This document shows positions 38,061-46,523 of a DNA stretch of 64,000 nucleotides, one piece after another. The stretch spans positions 930,001 to 994,000 of the forward strand of contig NZ_FNIY01000001.1 in NCBI RefSeq assembly GCF_900104355.1, in the 5' to 3' direction. The position numbers were made by a program, and so were the translations under genes. The stretch is from Phyllobacterium sp. OV277 (GTDB lineage Bacteria; Pseudomonadota; Alphaproteobacteria; Rhizobiales; Rhizobiaceae). Within the stretch, counting starts at the first letter, position 1. Every line of letters starts with the position of its first letter. The notes beneath the pieces were generated by a model. It did no database searches. It was not told the DNA's origin and saw only the letters and a program-made list of their open reading frames with translations.

Positions 38061-38371
38061 GCTGGGTATCTTTATAAAGGAGTAGACAATGGCCTTTTGG
38101 CCAACACAGGAATATCCGCCGCGCTTTTCAGCGCCGGTACTGGTTTCATCGTCGGATGAAGAGGAATCCTGTCACAAAATGTCTCCTTTTTCCCCGCGTA
38201 GCATCTCAGCAACGCTGCGTAAACCGAATTTCTCGGGGCAAGCGCAAAAAGTGACGCTCTGTTCACTCTTGCAAAGCTGGTTTGAACGACATTTATGTCC
38301 AAGTATAGGCTATCAGCAACAAACACGATTATCATTGCCCGTGCGCAGCATTGCGGGCCAAGGAGTATGAA
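38061..38371. other. Divergent promoter region
   Basis: About 310 bp between the divergent GNAT gene and the glutathionyl-hydroquinone reductase gene. A 93-codon plus-strand frame (38089-38370) has aaaggag before its ATG, but its product (Trp, Cys, Gln and Ser scattered, no pattern) and mixed third-base use do not look protein-coding. No hairpin or repeat stands out. Confidence 0.5.
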
Positions 38372-39349
38372 ATGGGTCTTCTCGTTGACGGCAAATGGCA
38401 TGACCAGTGGTACGACACCAAAGACAGCGGTGGGCGTTTCATCCGCTCAGAATCGCAGTTCCGCAATTGGGTGACGGTAGACGGCTCCGCTGGACCGACG
38501 GGCAAAGCCGGGTTCAAGGCTGAAGCTGGGCGCTATCATCTCTATGTTTCCTACGCCTGCCCATGGGCGCATCGCACCCTGATTTTCCGGGCCCTGAAAA
38601 AGCTGCAGGATGTCATTTCCGTATCCGTTGTCGATCATTTCATGGGAGCCGATGGCTGGACCTTCAATGCCGTCGATGGTGCCACTCCTGATCATCTCTT
38701 TGGTTTCAAACGGCTCCACGAAGTCTATACGCGCGCTGATCCGGCTTATTCTGGCCGCGTAACGGTGCCTGTGCTGTGGGACAAACAACAGAAAACCATC
38801 GTTTCAAACGAGTCTGCGGAAATCATCCGCATGCTGAACTCGGCATTCGATGCTTTTGGCGATGCCTCGCTGGATTTTTACCCGCAAGCCCAGCGCACCG
38901 AGATCGATGCCGTCAATGCACTGGTTTATCCCAACATCAACAATGGCGTGTACCGCGCGGGCTTTGCCACCACGCAGGAAGCCTATGAAGAAGCCTTTGA
39001 CCAGTTGTTTGCAACACTGGATCAATTGGAAGAGCGTCTTGCCACACAACGCTATCTCACTGGTAATCAGGAGACCGAGGCCGATTGGCGCCTGTTCACC
39101 ACCTTGCTGCGTTTTGATCCTGTGTATGTCGGGCATTTCAAATGCAATCGCCAGCGCATTGCCGACTATCCGAACCTGTCCAACTATACACGCGACCTTT
39201 ATCAGGTGCCCGGCGTGGCCGAGACGGTGAACATGCTGCATATTAAGGCGCATTATTACGGCAGCCACAAAACCATCAACCCAACAGGTATTATCCCCAA
39301 GGGACCGACGCTGGATTTTACCGCTCCACATGACCGGGACCGCTTCTGA
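38372..39349 (+). CDS. Glutathionyl-hydroquinone reductase (Xi-class GST)
   Basis: A 325-residue YqjG/PcpF/Ecm4-type enzyme reducing glutathionyl-hydroquinones with glutathione. Catalytic C63 lies in SYACPWAHRTL; the C-terminal helical domain has DAVNALVYPNINNGVYRAGFA and LFTTLLRFDPVYVGHFKCN, both diagnostic. ATG at 38372 follows aaggag. Likely a detoxification or quinone-maintenance role. Confidence 0.95.
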   Translation: MGLLVDGKWHDQWYDTKDSGGRFIRSESQFRNWVTVDGSAGPTGKAGFKAEAGRYHLYVSYACPWAHRTLIFRALKKLQDVISVSVVDHFMGADGWTFNAVDGATPDHLFGFKRLHEVYTRADPAYSGRVTVPVLWDKQQKTIVSNESAEIIRMLNSAFDAFGDASLDFYPQAQRTEIDAVNALVYPNINNGVYRAGFATTQEAYEEAFDQLFATLDQLEERLATQRYLTGNQETEADWRLFTTLLRFDPVYVGHFKCNRQRIADYPNLSNYTRDLYQVPGVAETVNMLHIKAHYYGSHKTINPTGIIPKGPTLDFTAPHDRDRF

Positions 39350-39350
39350 T

Positions 39351-39821
39351 CTACCAGGTCAGCGGCACCTCGGCACCCTCTAGAATTTCAGCGAGCCGAC
39401 GCCGGGTGGAAGCAGTCGTACCTTCAGGCAGGGCATCGAGCCTGAAGAACCCCGCTTCGGCGATTTCGCGATCCGGCAGGCGCGGTGCAGTCTGCCGGAA
39501 TGAGCGGCAAATATAGAGCGCGACGTGATCGCGCTTTGAAGCATGGGCATTGTGATAGATGGCAAAGAGCTGCGGCCTGCCCGTCAGCTCGATATTGCCC
39601 TCTTCCATCAGTTCCTTTGCAAGTGTCTGTTCAACCGTATGGCCAGTTTCCACGCCGCCGCCCGGAAACTGCCAGCCCGGCACATAAGTATGCCTGACGA
39701 GGAAGACCGATTGCGTTGCTTCGTCAAGGATAACGCCTCGCGCACCCAGCGTCATGGGACGTCGCAGAAGAAAATAGGTGTGAAACAGGCGATATCGCCA
39801 CTTCACGCTTTTGTCAGCCAT
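39351..39821 (-). CDS. Nudix hydrolase with altered box
   Basis: A 156-residue Nudix protein (VKWRYRLFHTYFLLRRPMT then GARGVILDE). The box runs WQFPGGGVETGHTVEQTL then AKELMEEGNI: the two catalytic Glu of E-L-x-E-E stay, but the first Glu of the consensus is His (GHT), Arg is Lys, and the final Gly is Asn. Start at 39821 with aggactgac; an upstream frame of 16 codons is not used. Convergent with the previous gene with a 1-bp gap. Substrate unknown. Confidence 0.85.
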   Translation of the reverse strand: MADKSVKWRYRLFHTYFLLRRPMTLGARGVILDEATQSVFLVRHTYVPGWQFPGGGVETGHTVEQTLAKELMEEGNIELTGRPQLFAIYHNAHASKRDHVALYICRSFRQTAPRLPDREIAEAGFFRLDALPEGTTASTRRRLAEILEGAEVPLTW

Positions 39822-39905
39822 TTCGTCAGTCCTAATGGGAACCTTGCAGCAATGCGACGGTTCTAACACTGGATTCCTACGCTATACTCTCTTAAAGCTG
39901 AAATA

Positions 39906-40829
39906 ATGTTCCGCCTTGCACACATCTCCGACATTCATCTATCGCCTTTGCCAGCGCTAAGCCTGCGCGAGCTAATTTCCAAGCGCATCACGGGTTACGT
40001 CAACTGGCGCTCTAACCGCAAAGGCTCGATGACTGGCGGGACGCTCGAAACATTGGTTGCTGATTTGAAGGCACAGTCACCTGATCATCTGGCAGTGACC
40101 GGCGATCTCGTCAACCTTGCCCTTGATGAGGAACTGGAAACGGCGGAGCGCTGGTTGAAAACACTCGGCAATCCCCACAATGTTTCGGTTGTGCCGGGTA
40201 ATCACGACGCCTATGTGCCGGGCGCATTGAAGAAAACGCGGCGCTATTGGGCGCCATGGATGCTGGGGGACCGCGAAGTGGCCGAGCACCGCCCGGTCGA
40301 ATTTCCTTACCTAAGGGTTCGCGGCGATGTGGCGCTGATTGGCGTATCCTCGGCACGGGCAACCGCCCCGTTCATGGCAACAGGCGATTTACGCGACCGA
40401 CAGGCACGGCGTCTCGGCGAAATCCTTGACGAAACCGGCAAGCGCGGGCTTTTCCGGGTGATTATGATCCATCATCCGCCCGTGCGCGGCGCAGCGCCAG
40501 CGCATAAGCGGCTGCTTGGCATCGGGTTGTTTCAGCGGACCGTACAACAGCATGGCGCGGAACTCGTCCTGCATGGCCACACCCATCTGGCAACACGCTA
40601 TGAAATCAATGGGCCCGACTGGAAAATCCCTGTTGTTTGCGTACCATCCGCCAGCCAGAGCTTTGGGGCGCACAAGCCACCGGCACGCTTCAATATTTTC
40701 GCAATCGAAAAGACGAATTCCGGCTGGTCGTGCCGCATGACCGAGCGCGGCATCGTCAACGCCGAAATGACTATCGAGACGATAGCAGAGCATGATCTGA
40801 ACGTGGGCGCGGTTTCCGCAAACGCCTAA
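39906..40829 (+). CDS. Calcineurin-like metallophosphoesterase
   Basis: A 307-residue phosphoesterase with all five metal motifs: SDIHLS, TGDLVN, VPGNHDAY, MIHHPPV and HGHTHLAT. It resembles class III phosphodiesterases (CpdA-like) but the cap region differs, so cyclic nucleotide, lipid or nucleotide substrates are all possible. Cytoplasmic, with no signal peptide. Confidence 0.92.
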   Translation: MFRLAHISDIHLSPLPALSLRELISKRITGYVNWRSNRKGSMTGGTLETLVADLKAQSPDHLAVTGDLVNLALDEELETAERWLKTLGNPHNVSVVPGNHDAYVPGALKKTRRYWAPWMLGDREVAEHRPVEFPYLRVRGDVALIGVSSARATAPFMATGDLRDRQARRLGEILDETGKRGLFRVIMIHHPPVRGAAPAHKRLLGIGLFQRTVQQHGAELVLHGHTHLATRYEINGPDWKIPVVCVPSASQSFGAHKPPARFNIFAIEKTNSGWSCRMTERGIVNAEMTIETIAEHDLNVGAVSANA

Positions 40830-40832
40830 GTC

Positions 40833-41462
40833 TCAGAAATAGGGCGAGAGACGGTCCCAGAAAAAGGCAAGCAAAGCGCCTGCGCCCGCAAGCGCACCGA
40901 TCAACAGCCAGATCACCGCATTGACGAAATCATTCACCATGGAACGATGCTGCCGTACCTGAACAACGGGCGTTACCACTGCTTGTGGAGTCGTTTCAAT
41001 TTGTTTGGCTGGCTCGGGTTCAGCAGCTCCGTCACGCAGACTGATGCGCTCGCCTTCCATCATGCGCTGACGCTCGACAATCCGCTCGGCGATGTAATTG
41101 GTGACCGCATCCGAGATGGGTTTTACCTCGGTCGCTTCAGCCACAACGATCCGGCCAAGCCGGGTGTCCCGGACGAAACGATAGGTGCGGCGATCCCGCC
41201 CCATCATCACATGAGAGGTTGCATCGATCCACAAACGCGGCTGCAAACCGGTGGAAATGGCAAAATCCCATTGTTCGTCATCAGCAGGCACTTCATCGAA
41301 AACCGGCTTCAAATCTTCTGCCAGAATCTCGATGCGGGCGCGGTCCGCTTCCTTCATGTCGATGACAACGTCACCGCGATCGGCAGCCGCTACCTGAGCC
41401 CCGCGAATGGCATCGCCGAGCCTTCGTCCGTTATCAGGGATCTTGTCTGGCATCTCACTCAT
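40833..41462 (-). CDS. Hypothetical protein with one C-terminal membrane anchor
   Basis: A 209-residue protein: a soluble N-terminal domain (about 20-130) with DFAISTGLQPRLWIDATSHVMMGRDRRTYRF in part, a linker with charged and Pro residues, then one TM helix (AVIWLLIGALAGAGALLAFFW) and a short tail. It would be tail-anchored with the domain in the cytoplasm. Converges on the metallophosphoesterase gene (3 bp gap). No family recognised beyond rhizobial hypothetical proteins. Confidence 0.8.
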   Translation of the reverse strand: MSEMPDKIPDNGRRLGDAIRGAQVAAADRGDVVIDMKEADRARIEILAEDLKPVFDEVPADDEQWDFAISTGLQPRLWIDATSHVMMGRDRRTYRFVRDTRLGRIVVAEATEVKPISDAVTNYIAERIVERQRMMEGERISLRDGAAEPEPAKQIETTPQAVVTPVVQVRQHRSMVNDFVNAVIWLLIGALAGAGALLAFFWDRLSPYF

Positions 41463-41537
41463 GGGCGCTTCCAGCAGGGAGGGTTAAGGCATCATTAACA
41501 ATATGCCCGTGCCATTGCACCAGAAACTTGTCCGAAT

Positions 41538-42302
41538 TCAGCCAGTGCCCACAGTTGCGAGAATCAGGCTGCTGACTTCATCAGGAATTTCCTCGATCAG
41601 CATATGCCCCGCCCCGTCAAACCGGTGTAGGGCGAAGCTGGATGGCAGCCCTTCCGATTGATAGAGAGGCAGAACATTGTCGAGCCGTCCCCATGCAAGA
41701 GTGACAGGCATCGTGAACGCTTCAAGAAACTCACGGGGAATTGTCCCTTGCAGCCCGTCCTTCATCATCCGGGCGAGAATGGCATCGAGCCGTTCGATCT
41801 GCCCTGGTTTCGCGCGCAGGTTTATATCGCGCCTTATCATGTCTTCGGGCACTGGATGACGCCAACCGAACATGCCTTCGAGCGCCATCTTCAGGTCATC
41901 ATATTCGCACGCAGCCGCATAATGCTGAAGCAACCGGCCATTGATATCAGGACCAAAACCACCGGGCGCAAGCAATGTCAGCGATGAGACTTTCTCCGGC
42001 GCAAAAGCTGCGATCAAGACCGCCGTTGCGCCGCCCATTGAATGGCCGACCAGATGCACCTTCTGAATAGTCCGCCTGCCAATATCGTCAATCACCGCCT
42101 GCGCGAAATGACGTGCAGTCACAGCATCGGGATAATCAAGCGATGCTCCGTGACCGGGCAAATCAAAAGCAATGGTTGTGTGCTTTTCGGAGATTGTGGT
42201 CTGTACAGAATGCCAACTGGCAGCCGTTCCCCCAAAACCATGCAAGAAAACAACAAGCACACCCGCTTTCTCACCCATCTCGATTGCGCCCAGCTGGTGC
42301 AT
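41538..42302 (-). CDS. Alpha/beta hydrolase
   Basis: A 254-residue alpha/beta hydrolase with oxyanion motif FLHGFGGTAASW, nucleophile Ser in VGHSMGGATAV, acid Asp in WGRLDNVLP and His in FDGAGHMLIEE. The ATG at 42302 follows gggagatatgt; an in-frame start eleven codons upstream lies closer to the leuA terminator. This type resembles the hydrolase domain beside acetoin dehydrogenase components, but no such genes are here. Substrate unknown. Confidence 0.9.
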   Translation of the reverse strand: MHQLGAIEMGEKAGVLVVFLHGFGGTAASWHSVQTTISEKHTTIAFDLPGHGASLDYPDAVTARHFAQAVIDDIGRRTIQKVHLVGHSMGGATAVLIAAFAPEKVSSLTLLAPGGFGPDINGRLLQHYAAACEYDDLKMALEGMFGWRHPVPEDMIRRDINLRAKPGQIERLDAILARMMKDGLQGTIPREFLEAFTMPVTLAWGRLDNVLPLYQSEGLPSSFALHRFDGAGHMLIEEIPDEVSSLILATVGTG

Positions 42303-42319
42303 ACATATCTCCCGACAAG

Positions 42320-42343
42320 AAAAAGGCCGCTTCACAGCGGCCT
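42320..42343 (-). terminator. Intrinsic terminator of leuA
   Basis: Stem AGGCCGC/GCGGCCT with a 6-nt loop, followed on the minus strand by TTTTTC, beginning 17 bp after the leuA stop. Confidence 0.9.
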
Positions 42344-42359
42344 CTTATATCTGCCCGGC

Positions 42360-44060
42360 TTACTTGCCGATGATGCGATTGGCCGCCGAAACAATGCCCT
42401 CAAGCGAGGCGGCAACAATGCTCTTATTGATACCCGCACCGAAAATCTTGCCGTTCGGATGCTCGATTTCCATGTAGCTGATAGCCGCTGCATCGGAACC
42501 ATGCTGGAGCGAATGCTCCGAATAATTGACGACTGAGAGCCTGAAACCGAGATAGTGCGACAGGGCATCAATGAAGCCATCAACAGGACCGGTGCCCCTG
42601 CCCTCGATCCGCTTGGTCTCGCCACGATCGGTAATTTCAGCGGAGAGAATGCGCAGACCCTTGTGTTCCGTATCCGGGTAGGTGTGATGATCCACAAACT
42701 TCAACCGTGCATCCGGCTGATCGACATAGACCTCGATGAACCGCTCATAGATCTTCTTGGACGGCATTTCCTTGCCTTCCTCATCGGTGATCTGCTGAAT
42801 GTCCTCGCGGAACTCAACCTGCATGCCGCGCGGCAGGTTCAAGCCGTAATCGGCCTGAAGAATATAGGCGATGCCGCCCTTGCCTGACTGCGAATTGATA
42901 CGGATGATCGCCTCATAGCTGCGTCCGACATCCTGCGGATCAATCGGCAAATACGGCACTTCCCACAGGGTCTTGTTGGCCTGTTTGATCGCCTTCATGC
43001 CCTTGTTGATCGCGTCCTGATGCGAGCCGGAGAAAGCCGTATAGACCAACTCGCCCACGTAAGGGTGGCGTTCCGGGATAACCAACTGATTGGAATACTC
43101 GTACACTTCCTTCATCCGGTTGATGTCGGAACAATCAATTTCCGGATCGACACCTTGCGTGAACATGTTCAACGCCAAGGTCACGATATCGACATTGCCC
43201 GTGCGCTCACCGTTGCCGAACAGGGTGCCTTCAACGCGATCAGCACCGGCCATCAGGCCGAGTTCTGTCGTGGCAATACCTGTGCCGCGATCATTGTGCG
43301 GATGCAATGAAATGATCAGATTCTCGCGATTATCAAGCTGACGGCACATCCATTCTATACGGTCTGCATAAACGTTCGGCGTCGACATCTCGACCGTTGA
43401 GGGCAGATTGATGATCAGCTTGTTATCAGCGGTCGGTTTGACGATCTCGGTAACCGCGTTGCAAATCTCCAGCGCGACTTCCAGTTCCGTGCCGGTAAAA
43501 CTCTCCGGCGAATATTGGAAGCGGAAACCGCCACCTGCCTTGGCAGCCATATCGGTGATCATCTTCGCCGCATCAGTGGCGATGGTCTTGATACCACCGA
43601 CATCCTTGTTGAAGACAACCCGGCGCTGCAATTCGCTGGTCGAATTGTAGAAATGGACAATCGGCTGGGTCGCGCCTTGCAATGATTCGAAAGTGCGCGT
43701 GATCAGTTCAGGACGGCACTGCACCAACACCTGCAGGGATACATCATCGGCAACATTGCCTTGCTCGATGCACCAGCGGGCAAAATCAAAATCCGTCTGC
43801 GACGCCGATGGAAAGCCGATCTCGATTTCCTTGAAACCCATATCGAGCAACAGGGCGAACATCCGCACCTTGCGGTCATGGCCCATCGGGTCGATCAAGG
43901 CCTGATTGCCATCACGCAAATCGACGGAGCACCAGATCGGCGCTTTCTCGATTCGCTTGGACGGCCACTGGCGGTCTTTCAGATCAACGATTGGATAAGG
44001 TTCGTACTTTTTATGGGCGTCGGGCATACCCACAATGCGGGGAGTGGTCATATCGGTCAT
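42360..44060 (-). CDS. leuA: 2-isopropylmalate synthase (long, LeuA2 type)
   Basis: Condenses acetyl-CoA with 2-oxoisovalerate, the committed step to leucine. 566 residues: TIM barrel with APIWCSVDLRDGNQALIDPMG (metal Asp and catalytic Arg), LHPHNDRGTG with HxH, TLFGNGERTGNVDIV, then linker and C-terminal LeuA regulatory domain (GTGPVDGFIDALSHYLGF) that binds leucine for feedback. A second ATG three codons in is possible. Expression is probably attenuated through the leader peptide at 44191-44310. Confidence 0.97.
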   Translation of the reverse strand: MTDMTTPRIVGMPDAHKKYEPYPIVDLKDRQWPSKRIEKAPIWCSVDLRDGNQALIDPMGHDRKVRMFALLLDMGFKEIEIGFPSASQTDFDFARWCIEQGNVADDVSLQVLVQCRPELITRTFESLQGATQPIVHFYNSTSELQRRVVFNKDVGGIKTIATDAAKMITDMAAKAGGGFRFQYSPESFTGTELEVALEICNAVTEIVKPTADNKLIINLPSTVEMSTPNVYADRIEWMCRQLDNRENLIISLHPHNDRGTGIATTELGLMAGADRVEGTLFGNGERTGNVDIVTLALNMFTQGVDPEIDCSDINRMKEVYEYSNQLVIPERHPYVGELVYTAFSGSHQDAINKGMKAIKQANKTLWEVPYLPIDPQDVGRSYEAIIRINSQSGKGGIAYILQADYGLNLPRGMQVEFREDIQQITDEEGKEMPSKKIYERFIEVYVDQPDARLKFVDHHTYPDTEHKGLRILSAEITDRGETKRIEGRGTGPVDGFIDALSHYLGFRLSVVNYSEHSLQHGSDAAAISYMEIEHPNGKIFGAGINKSIVAASLEGIVSAANRIIGK

Positions 44061-44150
44061 TTGCTTCTCGTTTCCGGCCGTCTGCGCAACTCTGGCGCAC
44101 GTGCAGCACTTTTTTCAAGCGTTGGAATGGTCTTGTAAAGGGGTAAGGAG

Positions 44151-44204
44151 CAAAAAGCCTGGCGGCACTTTCGACCGCCGGACGCTCCTCTCAACGAGCC
44201 CGGC
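44151..44204 (-). promoter_or_regulatory. leuA transcription attenuator
   Basis: Terminator: on the minus strand CCGGCGG (44181-44175) pairs with CCGCC-A-GG (44165-44158), followed by TTTTT (44156-44152). Antiterminator: GCCGG-GCTC (44204-44196) pairs with GAGC (44187-44184) and CCGGC (44181-44177) across a 2-nt bulge. Both use 44177-44181, so they exclude each other. The antiterminator overlaps the leader stop codon, so ribosome position on the leucine codons can choose between them, as in classical attenuation. Confidence 0.85.
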
Positions 44205-44310
44205 GATCGCCGATAAGGTCGAGAAGTAGCGGAAGGAGATAGGCGCGGCTGGTCAAACCCGCAAAAGCGGACTTGGCAAAAGACGACTGATGTGTCTGGC
44301 GCGTTTTCAT
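44191..44310 (-). CDS. leuL: Leucine-rich leader peptide of leuA (39 aa)
   Basis: The frame from ATG 44310 to TGA 44191-44193 encodes 39 residues ending YLLPLLLDLIGDRRAR; six of residues 25-32 are leucine, from CTC, CTT, CTA, CTT, CTC and CTT codons. It is in the correct place, 130 bp before leuA, and is followed by mutually exclusive hairpins. There is no Shine-Dalgarno; the promoter geometry suggests the transcript begins at or near the AUG. Function as an attenuation sensor is inferred; the sequence pattern itself is direct. Confidence 0.88.
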   Translation of the reverse strand: MKTRQTHQSSFAKSAFAGLTSRAYLLPLLLDLIGDRRAR

Positions 44311-44311
44311 G

Positions 44312-44347
44312 GGCCAGACAATTAAACGACTGTCTGGCCGGATGCAA
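44312..44347 (-). promoter_or_regulatory. leuL-leuA promoter with embedded inverted repeat
   Basis: On the minus strand a -35-like TTGCAT (44347-44342), 17 bp, -10-like TAATTG (44324-44319), and 8 nt to the leader ATG. A perfect 9-bp inverted repeat GGCCAGACA (44312-44320 / 44331-44339, 10-bp spacer) brackets the -10. It could be an operator or the tail end hairpin of the upstream esterase-like gene. Confidence 0.55.
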
Positions 44348-44359
44348 GGGGCTGTTTTG

Positions 44360-45307
44360 TTAGTTCTTCTTCAGTTGAGCCGTTGTCCCCGAAAGCCACT
44401 CGCTGACGACCTTCACGTCATCACTGCCAAGACCGTGATCTGATTTGATCGACCGTGCTTCAACGAGAGCACCATGCGAGCGCAGCAAAGTCTCCAGCGC
44501 CGGAGCAAATGGAGCATAGGTCTGGTCGGAAACACCTGATACCGTGAGAACCCGCGCACCGGCGAGATTGGCATCGGTGTTCTCGGTCAGCACAGGCATG
44601 GAGCGCAAAAGCACCGCCTGCTTGACCATATCAGGGTAGAGCATCATCACAGCTCCAACGAGATTGGCTCCGTTGGAATAGCCGAGATATGTCGTGCGCT
44701 TCAGATCAATCTTGTACTTGTCCGTTGCCTGTTTCAAAAACCCGGCAAAGGCCTTTGCTTCGACGTGAATATCCTTCTGGTCAAAACTGACAGGTGTCAG
44801 GCGACGATACCAGCGGCTGGTCCCGTCCTGAACGATGCGGCCACGAACAGCGAGCAACAGGGCGTTTGGCGCAATCTTTGTGGCCAGCGAGACAAGGCTC
44901 GTTTCATCCTGCCCCGAACCGTGCAGAAGAACCATCGTATCGCCATTCGGGTCTTCTGGACGGTAAATGCGATATTTGAATGCGAGATCGTCACGCAGCG
45001 TATTTTCGCCTTGTGGAAGAATTTCGCCTTTGACTGCCTTTTTCAAAATGCCTGCACTGCCCGTTGTTGCAACAATATTGATCGGCTTCGCCTTCTCGGG
45101 CGCCGCCATCGCAGCCTGCGGCTTCTGCGCACAGACGTCAGTGTTATTTTTACCCATGGCACCAAATGGATCAACCGTATTTGACAGGTCCTGCGCCTTG
45201 GCCGCGACGGGCTTGTCGCAATCAATGATGCTCCGCGCGCTTGCCGGATAAACAGCTGCGATCAAAGAAAGTCCTGTTATTGCTGCATAAATATACGGTT
45301 TACCCAT
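44360..45307 (-). CDS. Secreted alpha/beta hydrolase (carboxylesterase-like)
   Basis: A 315-residue protein with Sec signal (MGKPYIYAAITGLSLIAAVYPASA), a roughly 80-residue low-complexity region with two Cys, and a phospholipase/carboxylesterase-family domain: VLLHGSGQDETSL (oxyanion), YLGYSNGANLVGAV (nucleophile Ser), VSGVSDQTYAPF (Asp) and SDHGLGSDDV (His). Periplasmic esterase is likely. It precedes leuA by about 300 bp with an apparent separate leuA promoter. Confidence 0.88.
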   Translation of the reverse strand: MGKPYIYAAITGLSLIAAVYPASARSIIDCDKPVAAKAQDLSNTVDPFGAMGKNNTDVCAQKPQAAMAAPEKAKPINIVATTGSAGILKKAVKGEILPQGENTLRDDLAFKYRIYRPEDPNGDTMVLLHGSGQDETSLVSLATKIAPNALLLAVRGRIVQDGTSRWYRRLTPVSFDQKDIHVEAKAFAGFLKQATDKYKIDLKRTTYLGYSNGANLVGAVMMLYPDMVKQAVLLRSMPVLTENTDANLAGARVLTVSGVSDQTYAPFAPALETLLRSHGALVEARSIKSDHGLGSDDVKVVSEWLSGTTAQLKKN

Positions 45308-45614
45308 AAGTTAATCCTGACAGTTAAAGGTTAACTAACTTTGTAAACAGCCGCGGTTGTCCGCTCGGCGCTGCCATGCGTTCTTGGCGCTCATTTCCTT
45401 TGGGAATTGATGCTTGCCGCCAAATTTCCTGTCCCCTGACCCCACGCCCCCGGCGTTGCATCATCAATGGAGAATTGCATTGCTGCGCGACCATGTCGTT
45501 CAGCAGCTCCCCTATGTCAACATAATTGTAACGAAATCATGACGAGATGAAACATTGCGTGACAAATGTTGCAGCCGCGCATCGATTTCCCCAAATTTTA
45601 GTGATGGACTAGTC
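45308..45614. other. Intergenic region upstream of the secreted hydrolase
   Basis: 307 bp between the CDF gene (end) and the secreted hydrolase gene (start), both minus strand, so it holds the hydrolase promoter and possibly the trpE-CDF terminator. At 45322-45336 AGTTAA-AGG-TTAACT forms a small palindrome 15 bp before the hydrolase start, with another AGTTAA at 45308-45313. No gene or intrinsic terminator is evident. Confidence 0.5.
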
Positions 45615-46523
45615 TCAAGCAAAAGGAACAGCAGCCGTGCCGATCGGTAGTTTTGCCTCATCTTCCGGCTCGACATGGATGACGACACTTGAGTCGGGAA
45701 TCTGAGCCATCAGCGCATTTTCCATCCGGTCGCAAATAACATGCGCATCACCAACGCTCATGCTGGCGTGAACAACCAGATGAAACTCGATAAAGGTCAC
45801 ACGGCCCGCAATCCGGGTCTTGAGGTCATGCACTTCAAGCGCACCATCTGCATTCGCCGAGATAATGTCACGGATGCGCATGGTTTCTTCGGTCGGCACA
45901 CCGACATCCATCAGACCCTGCACCGATGATCCGATCACGTTCCAGCCCTGCCAGAGAATGTTAAGGGCAACGATGACGGCAAGCAGGGGATCAAGGATTG
46001 TCCAGCCTGTTATGACAGCACCGACAAGGCCGATGAAGACGCCGATAGACGTGACTACATCCGTCATGATGTGTTTGCCGTCTGCGAGCAGCGCCGGTGA
46101 TTTATATTTGCGTCCCCGGCTGATCAGCAATGTGGCCCAGAAGGCATTAACGAGAGAAGCTGCACCGTTGATAGCCAGACCCAGCCATGGCTGATCCAGA
46201 ACCCTCGGCGCTTCCCAGGCAGACCAGACTTCCCGCAGGATCAAAAGCGCTGCCACAACGATCAGCACGCCCTCGAGCACCGCCGAAAAATACTCGGCCT
46301 TGTGGTGCCCGAAAGGGTGATTCTGGTCGGCTGGCTTATGACTGACACGAATAGCCCACCACGCGGCGAGCGCCGCCACCACATTCACAATCGATTCCAG
46401 CGCATCCGAATAGAGCGCGACGGAACCCGTGACGTGATAGGCGGCATATTTCAATGCCAGCACACCGATGCCGATAAAAATCGACCAGAATGCCAGTCGC
46501 TGGACGATTTTCTCACCTTCCAT
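45615..46523 (-). CDS. Cation diffusion facilitator (CDF) family transporter
   Basis: A 302-residue CDF protein with six TM helices (about 12-215) and a cytoplasmic C-terminal domain. Site A is SDALESIVN in TM2 and the matching ADGKHIMTD in TM5 (HxxxD), the form often linked to Zn/Fe/Mn; the C-terminal domain has FHLVVHASMSVGDAHVICD. Its ATG overlaps the trpE(G) stop (TGATG), so it is translationally coupled to tryptophan synthesis, an unexpected partner. Confidence 0.93.
   Translation of the reverse strand: MEGEKIVQRLAFWSIFIGIGVLALKYAAYHVTGSVALYSDALESIVNVVAALAAWWAIRVSHKPADQNHPFGHHKAEYFSAVLEGVLIVVAALLILREVWSAWEAPRVLDQPWLGLAINGAASLVNAFWATLLISRGRKYKSPALLADGKHIMTDVVTSIGVFIGLVGAVITGWTILDPLLAVIVALNILWQGWNVIGSSVQGLMDVGVPTEETMRIRDIISANADGALEVHDLKTRIAGRVTFIEFHLVVHASMSVGDAHVICDRMENALMAQIPDSSVVIHVEPEDEAKLPIGTAAVPFA

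Noticed and set aside
38089-38370. 93-codon frame with aaaggag before glutathionyl-hydroquinone reductase
   Set aside because: Amino acid and third-base composition do not look coding; it fills a divergent promoter region.
45322-45336. AGTTAA/TTAACT palindrome before the secreted hydrolase
   Set aside because: Short and AT-rich; may be chance. Not strong enough for an operator call.
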